Counted from the first letter of the stretch, positions 1 through 12,251 are shown. The stretch is 64,000 bases of DNA from Plenodomus lindquistii (GCA_025504975.1 JANUWI010000006.1:310001-374000); one strand, 5' to 3'. Notes: generated by a model not told the origin, from the letters alone. Program-made: numbers and translations.

Positions 1-117
1 GTGCATTTCATCCATGCATTGTACAAAGTACCAAGAACTACGTCCGGCTATGGTGCTATCAGAACAGATGCTTTCACTCTTACCACACTCCTGTCCTCGC
101 CCGCTTCAGTCTCGGCA

Positions 118-1905
118 TCATGCAACCACACCCTCACCACGCAGCTCGTCAACCTCTGCTTTGCTCTTCTTGAGCACGCCCTCGAGGATTTCATCAGTGT
201 GCTGACCGAGCGTTGGCGGTGCGAGCCGTATACCCGGCGTCGATTCGGACCATTTCACTGGCGTATTGACCAGCTTGATGGGGCCGCACGCCGGGTGGTC
301 CACCTCTTTCACCATGTCTCTCGCAAGGACTACGACAATCAGCCTCCAGCAAATTCGAGCTTACACATGGCCCAAAACAACAACTTACCATGCTCGTGAT
401 TCAGGGTATCCTGTACATCGTTGATGGCGGCGTAGGCTTTCTCAGGTCAGCGCATGTCTGTTCACGGCCCAGCCCGCGACGACTTACGCATCCCGCTCCC
501 CTCAAGCAAGTCAAGCAACTCCTGTGTCGTTCTCTGTCGCGTCTCATGTTCCATCAACTCTTCCAACGTATCTCTATTTTGCACTCTCAACGCATTCGTC
601 TTGAATCTCTCATCCGTTGCCCACTCCGGTTTGCCCAACTTGGTACATATGATCCCAAACAGTCGATCGTTGCCGCCGCCAAGGAGTATGTCGCCGTCAG
701 ACGTCTTGAAGGCTCTGTAGGCTACTGCATGTCAGCCCACCATCCTTCACAGGCCAGAACCACTCTACGTACGGACTATACTTGGGTGGGAGGTTCCCCA
801 CCTTCCAGAGTCTCTCTTTCCGCTAATGAGACATGAACTGGCAATGTTCGCGAGTGTGGCTACCTGGCAGTCGCTCAGCGCAACGTCAACGTGCTGGCCC
901 CTACCAGTTCTCATCCTGCTCAACAGGGCGGCCATGATTGAGTTGGATGTATACAACCCCGTTGTCAAATCAGTGACTGCTACGCCGACTTTGACTGGCG
1001 GGCCATCCCTGGCTCCGGTGATGTGCATCAGTCCCATTTCACTGAGCGTTGTTAGATCGAGCTGTACTTTTCAGCATACACGACATACGCTTCGACCATG
1101 ACGTCGTAACCCGCTCTGTTTCTGTATGGTCCTGTTTGACCGTATCCGGTGATGCTGGCATACACAATGCTGGGATTGATCTTCGAAACCGTATCGTAGT
1201 CCATGGCATACTTTGCAAGCGAGCCAGGGAGATAGTTCTCCACAAGGACATCGCATTCCTTCACGAGGCTGTGCAAGATGTCCACGCCGGCTGGATGTTG
1301 GAAAGACAGGCCTAGTGACCTTTTGTTGCGATTGACCTGCTTCTTATGAGCTCGCACGGCATAGTTGCGTTGGGATTGTATACTCCTAGGTAGTATGCGC
1401 TTTCACCCGGGCCCTCTCGATCGTCGGTGTACTTTGCAAAAGGCGGCCCCCAGCTGCGAGTATCATCGTTTGGTCTGTCAGTCTCCTGAGAGAGCGCATG
1501 ATACGATGTGCAAGTACAAACCTCCTCTAGTTGGATGCTCGATCTTGATGACGTCTGCACTGATTGACCGTCAACTCGTATCCTCAAAGCATGCCAACGT
1601 CGGATGTTGGTCCATACAGGGCTGTCCTAGGCATACCCAAGATCGCCCAAGATTTGTGTACAATATGGCTGCTGGTGTCAGATGACGGTGATTCGTGGTT
1701 GGTTCGGGCGGCTCACACCAGCGAGCACTCTTGTCATGTCAAGCACCTTGATACCAGACAAGGGCAGGCTAGACGCATCGCTACTCGCTGCTTGGGATGC
1801 GAATCGTCGAGCTGGTGAAGTTGTGGGCCAATGGCGGATTGAGCATGGCCAAGAAGGGCGCAAGGCGGCCCTTGAACTTCTCGCTATTGCAGGTAACGGT
1901 AACAT
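118..1905 (-). CDS. Family III (CaiB/BaiF) CoA-transferase, mitochondrial, SUGCT-like
   Basis: Nine exons read on the minus strand: 1905-1717, 1668-1637, 1559-1518, 1474-1384, 1336-1089, 1041-773, 721-488, 436-389 and 329-118, giving 454 aa in frame. The start at 1905 gives a basic, Ser/Ala/Arg-rich leader of about 45 residues (ARRFASQAAS), as expected for mitochondrial import. The mature part opens with IKVLDMTRVLAGPYCTQILG and GADVIKIEHPTRG, continues with VNRNKRSL, VENYLPGSLAKY and ASITGYGQTGPY, and ends with HPACGPIKLVNTPVKWS. All are hallmark segments of CaiB/BaiF enzymes. The family moves CoA between carboxylic acids; human SUGCT uses succinyl-CoA and glutarate, but substrate cannot be read from this sequence. 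It diverges from the riboflavin synthase gene across 265 bp. Several small exons (32 and 42 nt) would be easy to miss in automatic annotation. Confidence 0.9.
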
Positions 1906-2170
1906 GGCCAGATTGATATTTGCCAACAAGAAACCAAACGAAAAAGGAAAAGTGACCAGGTGTTGATGACGCGCTGCGCTCGTGTGCCTGGCCATGCTAT
2001 CTATATAACCATGGCGTATAACCGCACCCCACGCCTCGGGGTAGCCAAAGTCAGAGCTCCGTTCCGAATTTCCGAGGCGAGGCGAGGGCGAGGCTGGGCG
2101 GACCCCACCGCTGCTCCTCTCGCGGAGACGCTCTGCAGGGCTGCCACGATCCACTACTTAGTTGCCCACC
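1906..2170. promoter_or_regulatory. Shared divergent promoter of the CoA-transferase and riboflavin synthase genes
   Basis: 265 bp between two start codons that point away from each other. A TATA-like tatataa sits at 2002-2008, about 165 bp before the riboflavin synthase ATG. No other motif is clear. Confidence 0.4.
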
Positions 2171-2994
2171 ATGTTCACCGGCCTCGTCGAGACGATTGGC
2201 AGTAAGCGGCAACACCATTGTTTCCTGTGCGCACGGCGTGGCTGATGCTGGCTAGCTGTTTCCGCCCTCGAGTCGCTCGACCAGACGGCTTCTGGAGGGC
2301 GTGGCACGTCACTGACCATTGCGGGATGTGAGGACATTCTGGTCGACGTGCATCTGGGCGACAGCATCAGCGTCAACGGTAGTCTCCAGCCTGCCCGCCC
2401 GCCTGCCCGCCCGGCCCAAGTCGCTGACGGCAAGCAGGAACATGTCTGACTGTCACCGACTTCGACAAGTCGTGGTTCAAGATTGGCGCCGCGCCCGAGA
2501 CGCTCCGCCGCACCAACCTGGGCTCGCTCACGCAGGGCTCAAAGGTCAATCTGGAGCGTGCCGTCTCGGCCAACACGCGCATGGGCGGGCACTTTGTCCA
2601 GGGCCACGTCGACACCATCGCGACGGTAGAGTCGGTGACGCCCGACGGCAACGCCCTCACGTTCCGCTTCAAGCCGCGGGACACAAACATCCTGCGCTAC
2701 ATTGTCGAGAAGGGCTACGTGACCATCGACGGCGCCAGCCTCACCGTGACCAAGGTCCACGACGGCCCCCAAGGCTGGTGGGAGGTGATGCTCATCGCCT
2801 ACACGCAAGAAAAGATCATCACGGCAGGCAAGACGCCCGGTGATGTCGTCAACGTCGAGGTGGACCAGGTCGGCAAATACGTCGAGAAGAGCGTCGAGGG
2901 CTACTTTGCGGGCACTGCAGCTGGCGAATTCGCCGTCTTGGAGAAGATGGTCTCGAGACTGGTCGACGACAAGTTGAAAGCACTCGGCAAGTAG
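2171..2994 (+). CDS. RIB5: Riboflavin synthase (alpha chain)
   Basis: Three exons, 2171-2201, 2256-2378 and 2438-2994, give 236 aa, a normal size for the family. The enzyme catalyses the last step of riboflavin synthesis, dismutating two 6,7-dimethyl-8-ribityllumazine molecules into riboflavin and a pyrimidinedione. The N-terminal signature MFTGLVETIG is complete. The two lumazine-binding half-domains are visible: the first carries SINVNG-like SISVNG and TCLTVTDFD, followed by NLERA, MGGHFVQGHVDT; the second starts near GNALTFRF and carries DGASLTVTKV. The C-terminus EKMVSRLVDDKLK is the usual trimerising helix. The start is fixed by the conserved MFTGLVE. No targeting signal is present, consistent with a cytosolic enzyme. 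The first exon is only 31 nt. Confidence 0.95.
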
Positions 2995-4052
2995 CCCTGC
3001 TCTGCATGAGCACAATTCGCCATATATCATCAGGTCGGGTGCCAGCATCCAATCGCAATCAGGGGATAGCCGAGCGCTGAGACATCAGGGACCATCTGAG
3101 CCTGTCATGGTGGCTTAGGTGGAGTGAGGCGCAGCCTTGTATCATTATACATGTACATATATAGCCACAGAGTCGCCGGTTGAAAATAATGATTCACCTC
3201 TATCCTCCCCGAGAATCTGTAACGTGCGTCGCTACTTGTGATGCATTTATCTTTCTGGGTGGGTTCCTCGTAGTCGGCACTGCCCAGTCCACCTGGTGTC
3301 TACTCGAAATATATTCACGCCCCATACGCACTCACAGAGCTTGTACCCAAGATACATTGGTACGCTGGACGTCTTATCAAGCACACGTTATCACGACATG
3401 AAGTGGCCTTGTTAACGCCTTGTGTAGTATGTATGTGTACTGAAGATTCAGATTCCCTGGGCCAGTGTTTCAACAGAAAGGAGCTGTGTTGTACCAGGCC
3501 GGGCGGCCGTCAGTTAAGATGGTTGTCCGCCGTGGCGACTCTTGCGTGGGTGTTCAGCACAGCCGCAGCTCGACGTCGTCGTCGCAAAAGATCATACCGA
3601 TTGCTAGCGACGATGTCTTTTTGCACTTTTTGGCATCGAGACTGCCGATCATCAGAGGCAGCGACTCTTGCTGCCTGGCTGATTGCAAGTTAGGTTGAGT
3701 TGCACGCGACATGCTGATAGCTTCCGACTCAAAGCTGGAGGCCTTAATCCAGGGAGACAAAAGAGAAGGGGCCGACTGTGGGTTTCCATGCAGGATTGCT
3801 AAGACGGTCTGGTCGCGATAAGTCGATTGGTGCTTCTCTGGCCGGCGTGCATCTGCATTAACACGTCAAGAGCCGACCCTTTTCAGCCCGCGCATCACCA
3901 ACGTTAGACTCCTCCGCCCCAACGTTCGCTTTTCAGCTCTGTTGCACCACCAATTTTCATCATCAACCCCACCCAGACTTCCAACGTTTGGAGATATGAC
4001 CAGTCGCCCACACATTATACTTGGCTGACGAAGGTCTGATGCGCAACTGACA
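2995..4052. other. Intergenic, no gene seen
   Basis: About 1.06 kb between RIB5 and the next gene. The open frames here (longest 96 aa) resemble no family and lack good start contexts. I see no tRNA or repeat. Confidence 0.6.
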
Positions 4053-5888
4053 ATGGACTGGCAACTCCTCGACTACGCCAAGGAAGCTGAAGATACGGCG
4101 TCGGGCCTACATGTCTTCCTGACTGAAATTCCACAATATCGCAAGGATGTCACTGGGGACATGGCAGAGTTGTTTGCCATCTCCAACGCCCTACACGTAC
4201 TGCACGAAGCTCTTGAGTCATCGCGTTATGGACGCTACTCGAGCAGGATCCTCGAAGACCTAGGTATTTGTCTTCCCAGTCTGGGACATACGCTTGATGA
4301 TGTCCGGGACATGTTCAGCAAGTCAAAGAACAAACACCCGCCTGGTGCTTTTCCGGGGACCCCGCCATATTCAATCATCTGGCAAGATGCTCTTGTAGAT
4401 TTGAAAGCACAAGGCATTAGCTTGCCCATTCGACTGGAGCTGTATCGTACATATCTCCAAGGCATGAATGATGCTCTCAAGGGGTAAGTGGTTTAATGTC
4501 AATCGTATGATGGTCAAGCTAAGGATCAAAAGCGAAGAGGACGAGGATGAGCTACACCAAATCAGGCTTCGACTTTCCAAATTGCTCAAGAAGCAGGTGC
4601 CTGTAGACTCGTATTTCAGTCGGCTGTCAGTACATGGGTCCGGCAAAGCAAAGACTCCAAAGCCGCCATCACCGAAGATGTCTCGACCGAAAATCTACAG
4701 CCATCCCACTTACCCAGCCGCTTACAGCCAACAGCCTCAACATGTGGTATCTGCTGTGCCCCACCCACATCGAGCCTCTATTGCACCAACATGGGGAGGC
4801 GTGGGTATAGGGGACATTCCGTTCATCCCGCCAGCTGTCCCAGAGATCCCTCAATCCCCTACGCACTCTTCGGCATCATCACATACGTACTCCAACCACT
4901 CAGGGGACTCGGAGCCCGTCGCTCATTGGGCCATGAAGATATTCGACGGACGACATTCATCCACGCCATTTCGAAAGTTGGGCGACGCCACAATCTGTCT
5001 TGGTCGGGATGAGCCTCGTGTCATCGAGATGCTTAATGGCGACGGATTCGAGAAGGTATTGGAGTTACCCTTTGAAGCCACTAATGTTTGGGTCAGACTG
5101 TATTGGAGGGCTGGTGACAATCGTGCGAGGCTGCTCTTCCTCACTTTGGACCCGAGTGGCCGTCGCATGAGGCAATGTATACCGGTCACCAACTTGAAGC
5201 TATTGCGCACTGAGTCGTGTTTACAGCTCTGCCGAGTCAACCGCAAGGATGGACAGCTCGACCTTTGGGCGCGACTCCGATTTACTCTATACGAACGCAC
5301 GTAGTACCACCTGTCAACCGCGGCCAGCCGACTGACGACTTGAGTAGGAATGGTGCTCTTCTACTGCACCGTGGTCGCGATGAAACGTCAAGATCAAAAT
5401 GGTACACCCGAGGGATTGGACGACTTCTTCCAGCCAGGCGAGAAAATGGAGTTTAGCGGGTACGTTACCTGTCACATTGTGCGAGGGACTCGGCTGACAC
5501 TGGATCAGTGAAACGACGGATGCAAGATACCTCCACGCATTTCGCATCTTCCGCGATGAAGACTCTGGCTGTATCCGTTTTGAGGTGACTGCTCGTCGCG
5601 GTCCATTGAAAGCAATTCCGATCTGGACGGCCTTTGTCACGCAGTACGTTGGGCACAAGGGCTGGATGAAGCGAGTCGGACCGTCGACGATTCAGTTTGG
5701 TGAATTGCATCCATATGTCTTCTGTGACGGATACAGAGTACCCAAAGGCCCTACGGGCAGGTACCAATTGACGTTTACTACACCTGAAGGTACAGCGTTA
5801 CGCTTCGGTTGATGACGTCATCTTGCTGACCACCAGTGTAGATGCACAAACCTTCAGAGAGCGGTTTCACCGCATCAAGATGCGATGA
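4053..5888 (+). CDS. Uncharacterised fungal protein with a GC-AG intron
   Basis: Five exons, 4053-4483, 4524-5296, 5348-5459, 5509-5789 and 5842-5888, give 547 aa. I do not recognise a named family. Residues 1-140 are helical (MDWQLLDYAKEAEDT at the start) and resemble the N-terminal helical modules common in fungal proteins of unknown role. A low-complexity Pro/Ser/His linker follows (about 195-290). The C-terminal half is beta-rich and Trp/Phe-containing (VWVRLYWRAGDNRARLLF, MVLFYCTVVAMKRQD, FEVTARRGPLKAIPIWTAF). The junction between exons 2 and 3 works only if the intron 5297-5347 begins with GC; the alternative GT donor four bases on gives the wrong frame. Existence of the gene is well supported by frame continuity over four introns; function is unknown. 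Confidence 0.75.
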
Positions 5889-6382
5889 GTGAAGAATGAC
5901 ACTTTATGAATTATGATTAATGACGTTGAGGCATGGTGTCTGGATGACTTTACAACGAACGATGCGGCGCGGGCGGTTTCTGCTTTTCGCTAGCGATACC
6001 CGTTTCATCCGGTTGGCATGTGTTGGCTGTTCGATGCAGATTGAATTGGAATACATTTGGGGGTTTTTTTGGACCTAGTTTTTCGATGTGCTCGAGTGTT
6101 CACCAGTCTCCTTCGACCTAAGGATAGTGGAGTGGTAGGGCAAGAAGAGCGGGGCACGGGTAGTATCTAGTCCGTGCGGCGGCTGCGTGTAAAAAAAGGG
6201 CCAAAAACAAAACCAAAATTTCTGTAGTCTAGTCGAGCGCGAGGATTGTAGTAGACTAGTGGCCCGACACGCCCCAAGACTCTGCTCTGCACAGCATCGG
6301 CAGGGCTTGTTTCTTCTCATCCCTTCCTCCTCCTCCGCTGTTGTTGTTGCTGCTACTGCTGCTACTGCCCTCGACATTCACC
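5889..6382. promoter_or_regulatory. Upstream region of the arginine methyltransferase gene
   Basis: 494 bp without a coding signal. The last 60 bp before the ATG contain short pyrimidine tracts and a run of TGTTGT/TGCTAC trinucleotides, likely the 5' leader of the methyltransferase transcript. Confidence 0.4.
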
Positions 6383-7514
6383 ATGGCAGACCCCAAGATT
6401 GATCCGCTCACGGGCATGCCTCACTCGGAGGCGCATTACTTCAACAGCTACAACCACCATGGCATCCACGAGGAGATGCTCAAGGACGAAGTGCGCACCA
6501 AGTCATATCGCGACGCCATCTACCAGAACCCCCACCTCTTCAAGGACAAGGTCGTGCTTGACGTGGGATGCGGAACCTCGATCCTGAGCATGTATGTGCC
6601 GCCTTTGCATGCGCAGCCGCTGTGGCCCCGCAGACAACTGACAACTATCCCCCTAGGTTCGCCGTCAAGGCCGGCGCCAAGCACGTCATCGGCGTCGACA
6701 TGTCGACCATCATCGACAAGGCCAAGGAGATTGTCGAGCGCAACGGCATGTCGGACAAGATCACGCTGCTTCAGGGCAAGATGGAGGAGGTTGTGCTGCC
6801 ATACGACAAGGTCGACATTATAATATCCGAGTGGATGGGCTACTTCCTGCTCTACGAGAGCATGCTGGACACGGTCCTGTATGCCCGTGACAAGTACCTG
6901 GTCAAGGACGGCTTGATCTTCCCCGACAAGGCCACCATCTTCATGGCTGGCATCGAAGACGGCGACTACAAGGAGGAGAAGATTGGATGTAAGCGCCCGC
7001 CTATCTGTGCCTTGCTGCGATTGCTGACCCCACAGTCTGGGACAATGTCTGGGGCTTCGACTACACTCCCCTCAAGGAGACGGCGCTGACCGAGCCCCTG
7101 GTCGACACTGTCGATATCAAGGCCGTCGTCACCGACCCATCTCCCGTCATCACCCTAGATCTCTACACTTGCACCGTAGCCGATCTCGCATTCCGTTTAC
7201 CCTATGAGCTCAAGGTGCGCCGTAACGACTTCATCCACGCCGTCATCGCCTGGTTTGATATTGAATTCGCCGCGTGCCACAAGCCAATTCGCTTCTCTAC
7301 CGGCCCACACACAAAATACACGCACTGGAAGCAGACTGTCTTTTACCTCAAGGACGTCCTGACGGTGGAAGAGGGCGAGACCATCACTGGTGAGCTAGAG
7401 AACAAGCCGAGTGAGAAGAACCACCGTGATTTGGACATACAAATCACGTACAAGCTCAACGCCGGCGACATGCACAGGCAAGCGTCAGGCGAGGCACAAT
7501 ACAAAATGTGCTAG
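6383..7514 (+). CDS. HMT1: Type I protein arginine N-methyltransferase (PRMT1/Hmt1 family)
   Basis: Exons 6383-6591, 6657-6988 and 7036-7514 give 339 aa, the usual size of PRMT1/Hmt1. It transfers methyl groups from S-adenosylmethionine to arginine in RGG-rich RNA-binding proteins and histone H4, making asymmetric dimethylarginine. Visible features in order: YFNSYNHHGIHEEML with the N-terminal substrate helix, motif I VLDVGCGTSILSM (about 58-70), the post-I acidic residue in VIGVDMS, the double-E loop SEWMGYFLLYESMLDT (both catalytic Glu present), and the THW loop THWKQTVFYL near residue 264. The C-terminus ends YKMC, close to the Hmt1 YxMR-type end. The protein should be nuclear and cytoplasmic. 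All diagnostic motifs are intact, so I expect an active enzyme. Confidence 0.95.
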
Positions 7515-7965
7515 ATTTTTTGTTTTTTTATGCTCCAGGAACGGGACATGATCGAGTGGTCCGGGTTAGACTGCCACGTCTACCCCATAGACTGTTGATG
7601 CAGAGATACGGCGTTTGGACGATTTTCGGATACGAGAAATCTAGGGTAGCATGAGCATGTTCAACGAGTTACGAAAGCAGGGACCAATGAACAATTGGGA
7701 ATTCCTCCCCTACAAACAAAAGCGTCTCGAGTCTTTGATCTGACTGGATTGAAAGAGAGGGTATATATTATGCAGCGCTGCTCATTACTAAGGTGTACAA
7801 GGCAGATGAGGAAAAGGTATCAGGGCCCGAATAGAACATGCAATGTGATACCAACCGAATTTCCAGGAACCTCGAATGGGCTTTTCGAGCCAACAACGCC
7901 TACCAAACTCCAACCCGATGCATACGACATGACTCATGAATCAACAAACAAACAAGACGGAATCT
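7515..7965. other. Intergenic between converging genes
   Basis: About 450 bp holding the 3' ends of the methyltransferase and kinesin transcripts. No gene or repeat seen. Confidence 0.55.
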
Positions 7966-10032
7966 TCAGTCCTCGTCGAAATCATATCCAAGCGGATGCT
8001 CTGGATCTTGCCACTTTTTCGATTTGAGCACCCTCATCTTTTTGACTGGGCTGGCGGATCGATTCTGCGCCTCACGGTCTTGAGCCTCCAGCTTGGCCCT
8101 GAGCATGTCATTCTCGCGTTCCAGCTCGTCAACCCTGTCCCTCAACTCGGGATCGGGATCTTCATACACCTTGACATTTTCCTTTAGTTGCGCCTTTGTA
8201 GCTTTGATGACAACATCGATCTTGGAATCCAAATGCGCCTGCTGACTATCCTGCTCATTGTCCAGCGCAGTCTGCCAGCGGCGCCGCTCTTGGTCAACCG
8301 CATGTTCCATCTCGTGGTAACACTCGTCGCGGATCTCTTGCTCGAGGTCCACCATGTGGTCTTCGGCCGCGGCCCAGGAAGCCTCTGCAGCTCTGCGACG
8401 TTTCGACTCCTCGGCGAGTTGCAAGGCAAAAACCTCCACTTCAGCAGTCAATCGGGCAATCTCAGCGTTTGCGGCCTCGAGCTCCTCGTGCATGGCCGAC
8501 GGGGTGGTGCGACCCGACGAAGAAGAAGTCCCTGGGCGTTTAGGGAGAGTGGGTATTTGCATGGTCGAGGATGTGGAAGGGATGCGAGGAACGGTAACTT
8601 CGCGTGCAAGCGCGGAGTAGCGGAGAATCTGCGAAGTGGCGTTGTAGTCGCCCTGGGGATCGGCGGTAACTATCATGACGGACTTTTGCGGTGATGGGTG
8701 GTGTTGAGTGTGGCGCGTGGATGAGGGAAAAGAGTTTGAGAAGAGCAGCTCGGTGAGTTTGCACTGTCGAAAGGGAACGATATTCTACTGTCTGATTAGC
8801 ATGTGTGCGTTTTGGATCGTGGATGAGGGCGTTGGTACCTTTGATCCGCCTTGGTTGTCAGACTGCATTTGCATGCATTGGCCAAGGTACATGAGAGACT
8901 CGTTGATCTTGCCGGCTTCAGCAAGCGTCTCACCGGCCGTCTTTGCATTGCGGGCACGCTCGGAGCCGGCAAGATCGACGATGGTGAGCGTGCTGCCGGA
9001 CCAAGGGCCTCTGGGTGCCGCATTGCGCTTCTTGACCTCGATACAGAAGAAGCCATGGCTGCGCGAGCTGACGGCATTGCTGCCGGTGCCGGCGACCTTG
9101 CGCTCCAGAAGCCCCGTCTCCAAGACCATCATGGCTTCTTCGAAGCTGGCGCAGATGATTTTGGTCAGCCCGGCCACGACTTTGCGGTCCGGGCTTTGCT
9201 CGGTGCTCTTGAAAAGCAGGGCTCTGCGCTTCAGCGTCGCAGTCTTGGTGCGCATGGCGTTGCCCGTCAAAAGGTCGAAGATGCGGTCATTGTAGACCTC
9301 GTACATGGAGATGATGATGGCGTACTCGGCATCGGGGTCGGCTGCCATGGCCACGTCTGCTACCGAGGGCGTCTGGGGCAGGGCGGAGGGCCGGGGCATC
9401 TTGGTGGAGCGCGCGGTGCCACCGGCGGAGAAGATGCTGCAGTCCTGCATGGGCGTCTGCGCACGCGACGACGGGCGGTCCGGCTGGCTGTCGCCGTAGA
9501 GCTTGTCGAGAAAGGCAGAGGCCGTGAACAGGTGCGCCTCGGAGACGTCGGCGGCGGCCAGCGAGGAGAAGGCGGGCGCGCCGTAGAAGGACTGCACCAG
9601 CTGGCCCGCGCACGTCTGGAACACGGCGTCGAGCGTCATCTGGACGAGCCCGCGCTGCGTCTTGTTGCCCAGGATGGTGTGGCTCTTGCCCGAGCCCGTG
9701 ACGCCCAGCGTGGCCAGCAGCCCGTCGCGCCCGTGGTGACCAGGCGCGCCGAGCACGCCCTCGACCATGCCCACCATGCCCGAGCCGTCAAAGACGTGCC
9801 GCTGCTGCGCATCCTCCTCGAAGACGTGCGTAAAGGCAAAGCGCTCCACCGCCCGCTTGCGGTGGTCGTGCGACGGCGGCTTGATGGTGATGTGCGTCGC
9901 GTAGCCGCGGCCGCCCTGCTCGACGCTGAGGAAGCGCGCCTGGCCGCTGGGCGACGGGCGCAGGCGCAGGAAGACGTCGAAGAGCGAGCTCGAAGGCCGG
10001 GGCGGCGGCTCCATGGCCGTCATGGTGGTCAT
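7966..10032 (-). CDS. Kinesin motor protein, kinesin-6-like
   Basis: Two exons, 10032-8839 and 8784-7966, give 670 aa. It is a microtubule motor. The motor domain occupies roughly residues 17-430: FDVFLRLRPS, P-loop GVTGSGKS (110-117), EVYNDRIFDLL, switch I NAVSSRSHGFF, switch II DLAGSERA, and, across the intron, NIVPFRQCKLTELLF, which confirms the join. An insertion of about 50 residues with Ser/Pro-rich sequence lies before the EVYNDRI strand, as in the MKLP/KIF20 (kinesin-6) group, so I favour that class over others, but only tentatively. Residues from about 490 form a coiled coil (EELEAANAEIARLTAEVE), and the tail is short with a basic SPVKKMRVLKSKKW stretch. Kinesin-6 motors act at the spindle midzone. 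The start at 10032 is the first in-frame ATG of a short leader; the later MEPPP is an alternative. Confidence 0.88.
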
Positions 10033-10606
10033 GTTGTCGCAGTTGTCGTTGTCGTCGTCGTCGGCGGCGGCGGCGGTGGAGTTGGCCGATGCGCTCGTGC
10101 ATAGAGTATAATAGCCCTAGTAGAGTACTAACAAACCCGCCCACACGTCGCCCGTCGCCCGGAGCAACCAACCAGGTACGCGCGCCACGCCATCACGAAA
10201 TCACGAGATACTCGCCCACGCCATGACGTCGCACCCGGGCACAGCGACACCCCTCAGAGTAGCCGACATGTCGTCTCCTCTCACTTGCGGTCAGAGGGAA
10301 AGGCTGCATCCGATGGCCCCTTTCATCGTCTTCCTCCACGGTGACCATGGCGACAAATGGCCTCGTGGTCGCACGCCTCCCCGCCCTGCCATTGGCTTGC
10401 TTACGCATGAAGCGCGTCGACGGCGTGCACACCACCAACATACACACGATGCGGGGTAGGAACTTGTGACGGTCACATCGACACGCCCTTGTACATGTAG
10501 CCGAGCCGACAACTCATATGCACTGTTCCAAAAGTAACCCGGTAGCAAGTCTGTCTGTCCCTCCCTCCCTCCCCTCTACCGTACCAAAGAGCTCGTTATT
10601 GACAAC
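10033..10606. promoter_or_regulatory. Divergent upstream region of the kinesin and GST-AsaB genes
   Basis: 574 bp between two start codons. It holds a GTC/GGC trinucleotide-rich stretch next to the kinesin ATG and a CTCCCTCCCTCC pyrimidine tract at about 10557-10577, 30 bp before the GST-AsaB ATG, probably in its leader. Confidence 0.4.
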
Positions 10607-12251
10607 ATGACAATCCAAGTCTACTCTGACCCATGCACTGTAAGATCACCATACCACAATCCATGTATGCCACCCATAGCTAAGCCTATTCCCGTCTGCT
10701 TAGATCAACTGCCGCAAAGTGCTGGCTGGCCTTGAGCAAATGAATGCCGATTACAATCAAAACTTCATCGATTACTTCGGCGGAGAACACAAGGGCGATG
10801 AATTTGCAAAGATCAACCCTTACAAGACGGTGTATGTCATTGTAGACTTCAATCAAGCACCATCTGCTCACCCTGTCTCCCCAGCCCAGCAGCGACCGAC
10901 GGAGACTTGACGCTCACTGAATCTGTACGCTTGACAAACCCCATCTCTCTCTGCTTCAGCTCATTCGTTACAGAACGCTATCCTGCAATATGCCGCCGAC
11001 AAATTTGGCGTCGAATCCATGTATCCCAAGGATCTGAAGCAGCGTGCGGATGTCAACCGTTGGCTCCTTTGGGAAGCCTCGGCCTGGTTCCCCACCTGCT
11101 ACGTCTACCTTGTCGAGAACGTCGTCAAACCCCTCATGAAGGGCGAGCCGGATCAAAAGGTCCTCGATGCTGAGTCGGACAGGTTCCACACTGGTGCACG
11201 CGCCCTTGAAGCCCGCCTCAGCAAGAACAAGTGGCTTACGGGCGACAACGTGACTATAGCCGATATCGCTGTTGCTTCGCCTATGCATCTGCATAAGGAG
11301 TCGAAGCTCCCTTTGGACAACTACCCAAACGTGAAAAGATGGCTCGTTGAAGAGGTTGAACAGCTCCAGAGCTGGAAAAACACCCAGGCGGCTGTTGAAA
11401 AAGCTCTCCTCCCAGGCAAATCATCCCCGGTAGGTGCATCCTCCGTTGCCACCACCGTAAACTACACCAAACCTGTTGAAGGGCTTACCGAGCTCTACTT
11501 CTACGAGACCGAAGATGCTAAGCAAATTCATCTCCCAGGCGACGACGCGGTAGAGATCCAGGTCCACGATGCCTGGCCGCACAAGGACGACCTGACCCTC
11601 GACAAGAACGGATTTTCAATCCATACATTTGGGGCGAAACACGACATCTGGGATAACGATGAGGTTGTGCAGACCGATTTTTATCCACAAGTTGTCGATT
11701 TTCTCAAGAAGACTGTCGGCGCGAAACGAGTACTCGTCTTCGATCATACCATACGAAGTGAACGCAATTCAATGAAACCACTCACTGATGAGAAGAACCA
11801 ATCTCAGCGCGCTCCTGTCATGCTTGTTCACTGCGACTACACAGCTGAATCTGGCCCTGTGCGCGTTCGTCAATTGCTGGGAGATGAGGCCGACGACTTA
11901 CTCTCGCGTCGCGTTGCCTTTGTGAACGTATGGAAACCCCTGAATGTAGTGGAAGAGCGCCCCCTGGCCATGTGCGACGTCGAATCATGCAAAGACAACG
12001 ACTTTTTCAAGCTGTTCTTGCGTTATCGAGATAGGGTCGGAGAGAACTACGTTTTGCAGCACTCGCCGCAGCACAAATGGTGGTACTTTCCCAAGATGGG
12101 GCCGGACCAGGCAATTTTGCTGAAGACGTATGATTCGGCTGACGATGGTCGCGCACGCTTTGTTGGGCATACTGCGTTCAAGGACCCTAACAGTGCTCCA
12201 GATGCACCTTTGCGAGAAAGTGTAGAGATTCGTACCATTTGCTTTTTCTAG
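10607..12251 (+). CDS. Glutathione S-transferase fused to an AsaB/CmcJ-type Fe(II) oxygenase-like domain
   Basis: Exons 10607-10639, 10704-10831, 10885-10924 and 10974-12251 give 492 aa, with every join in frame. Residues 1-90 form a GST thioredoxin-like domain (MTIQVYSDPCTINCRKVL, then VPAATDGDLTLTESNAILQY, with the cis-Pro and the ES glutathione-contact pair). Residues 95-215 form the GST helical domain (KNKWLTGDNVTIADIAVAS carries the N-capping motif). After a short linker, residues 235-492 match the AsaB/CmcJ/GA4-desaturase-like fungal family: VHCDYTAESGP with an HxD pair, VNVWKPL, PLAMCD, ENYVLQHSPQHKWWYFP, ARFVGHTAF with a second His, and a terminal RESVEIR. These residues would fit a 2-His-1-carboxylate iron site. 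Known relatives of the second domain act in secondary metabolism. A natural fusion could couple glutathione addition with oxidation; that is inference. It lies tail-to-tail with a P450 gene 157 bp away. Confidence 0.85.

Noticed and set aside
8851..10104. 417-aa open frame on the plus strand opposite the kinesin gene
   Set aside because: Gly/Arg/Ala-rich shadow of a GC-rich coding exon; the minus strand carries unmistakable kinesin motifs.
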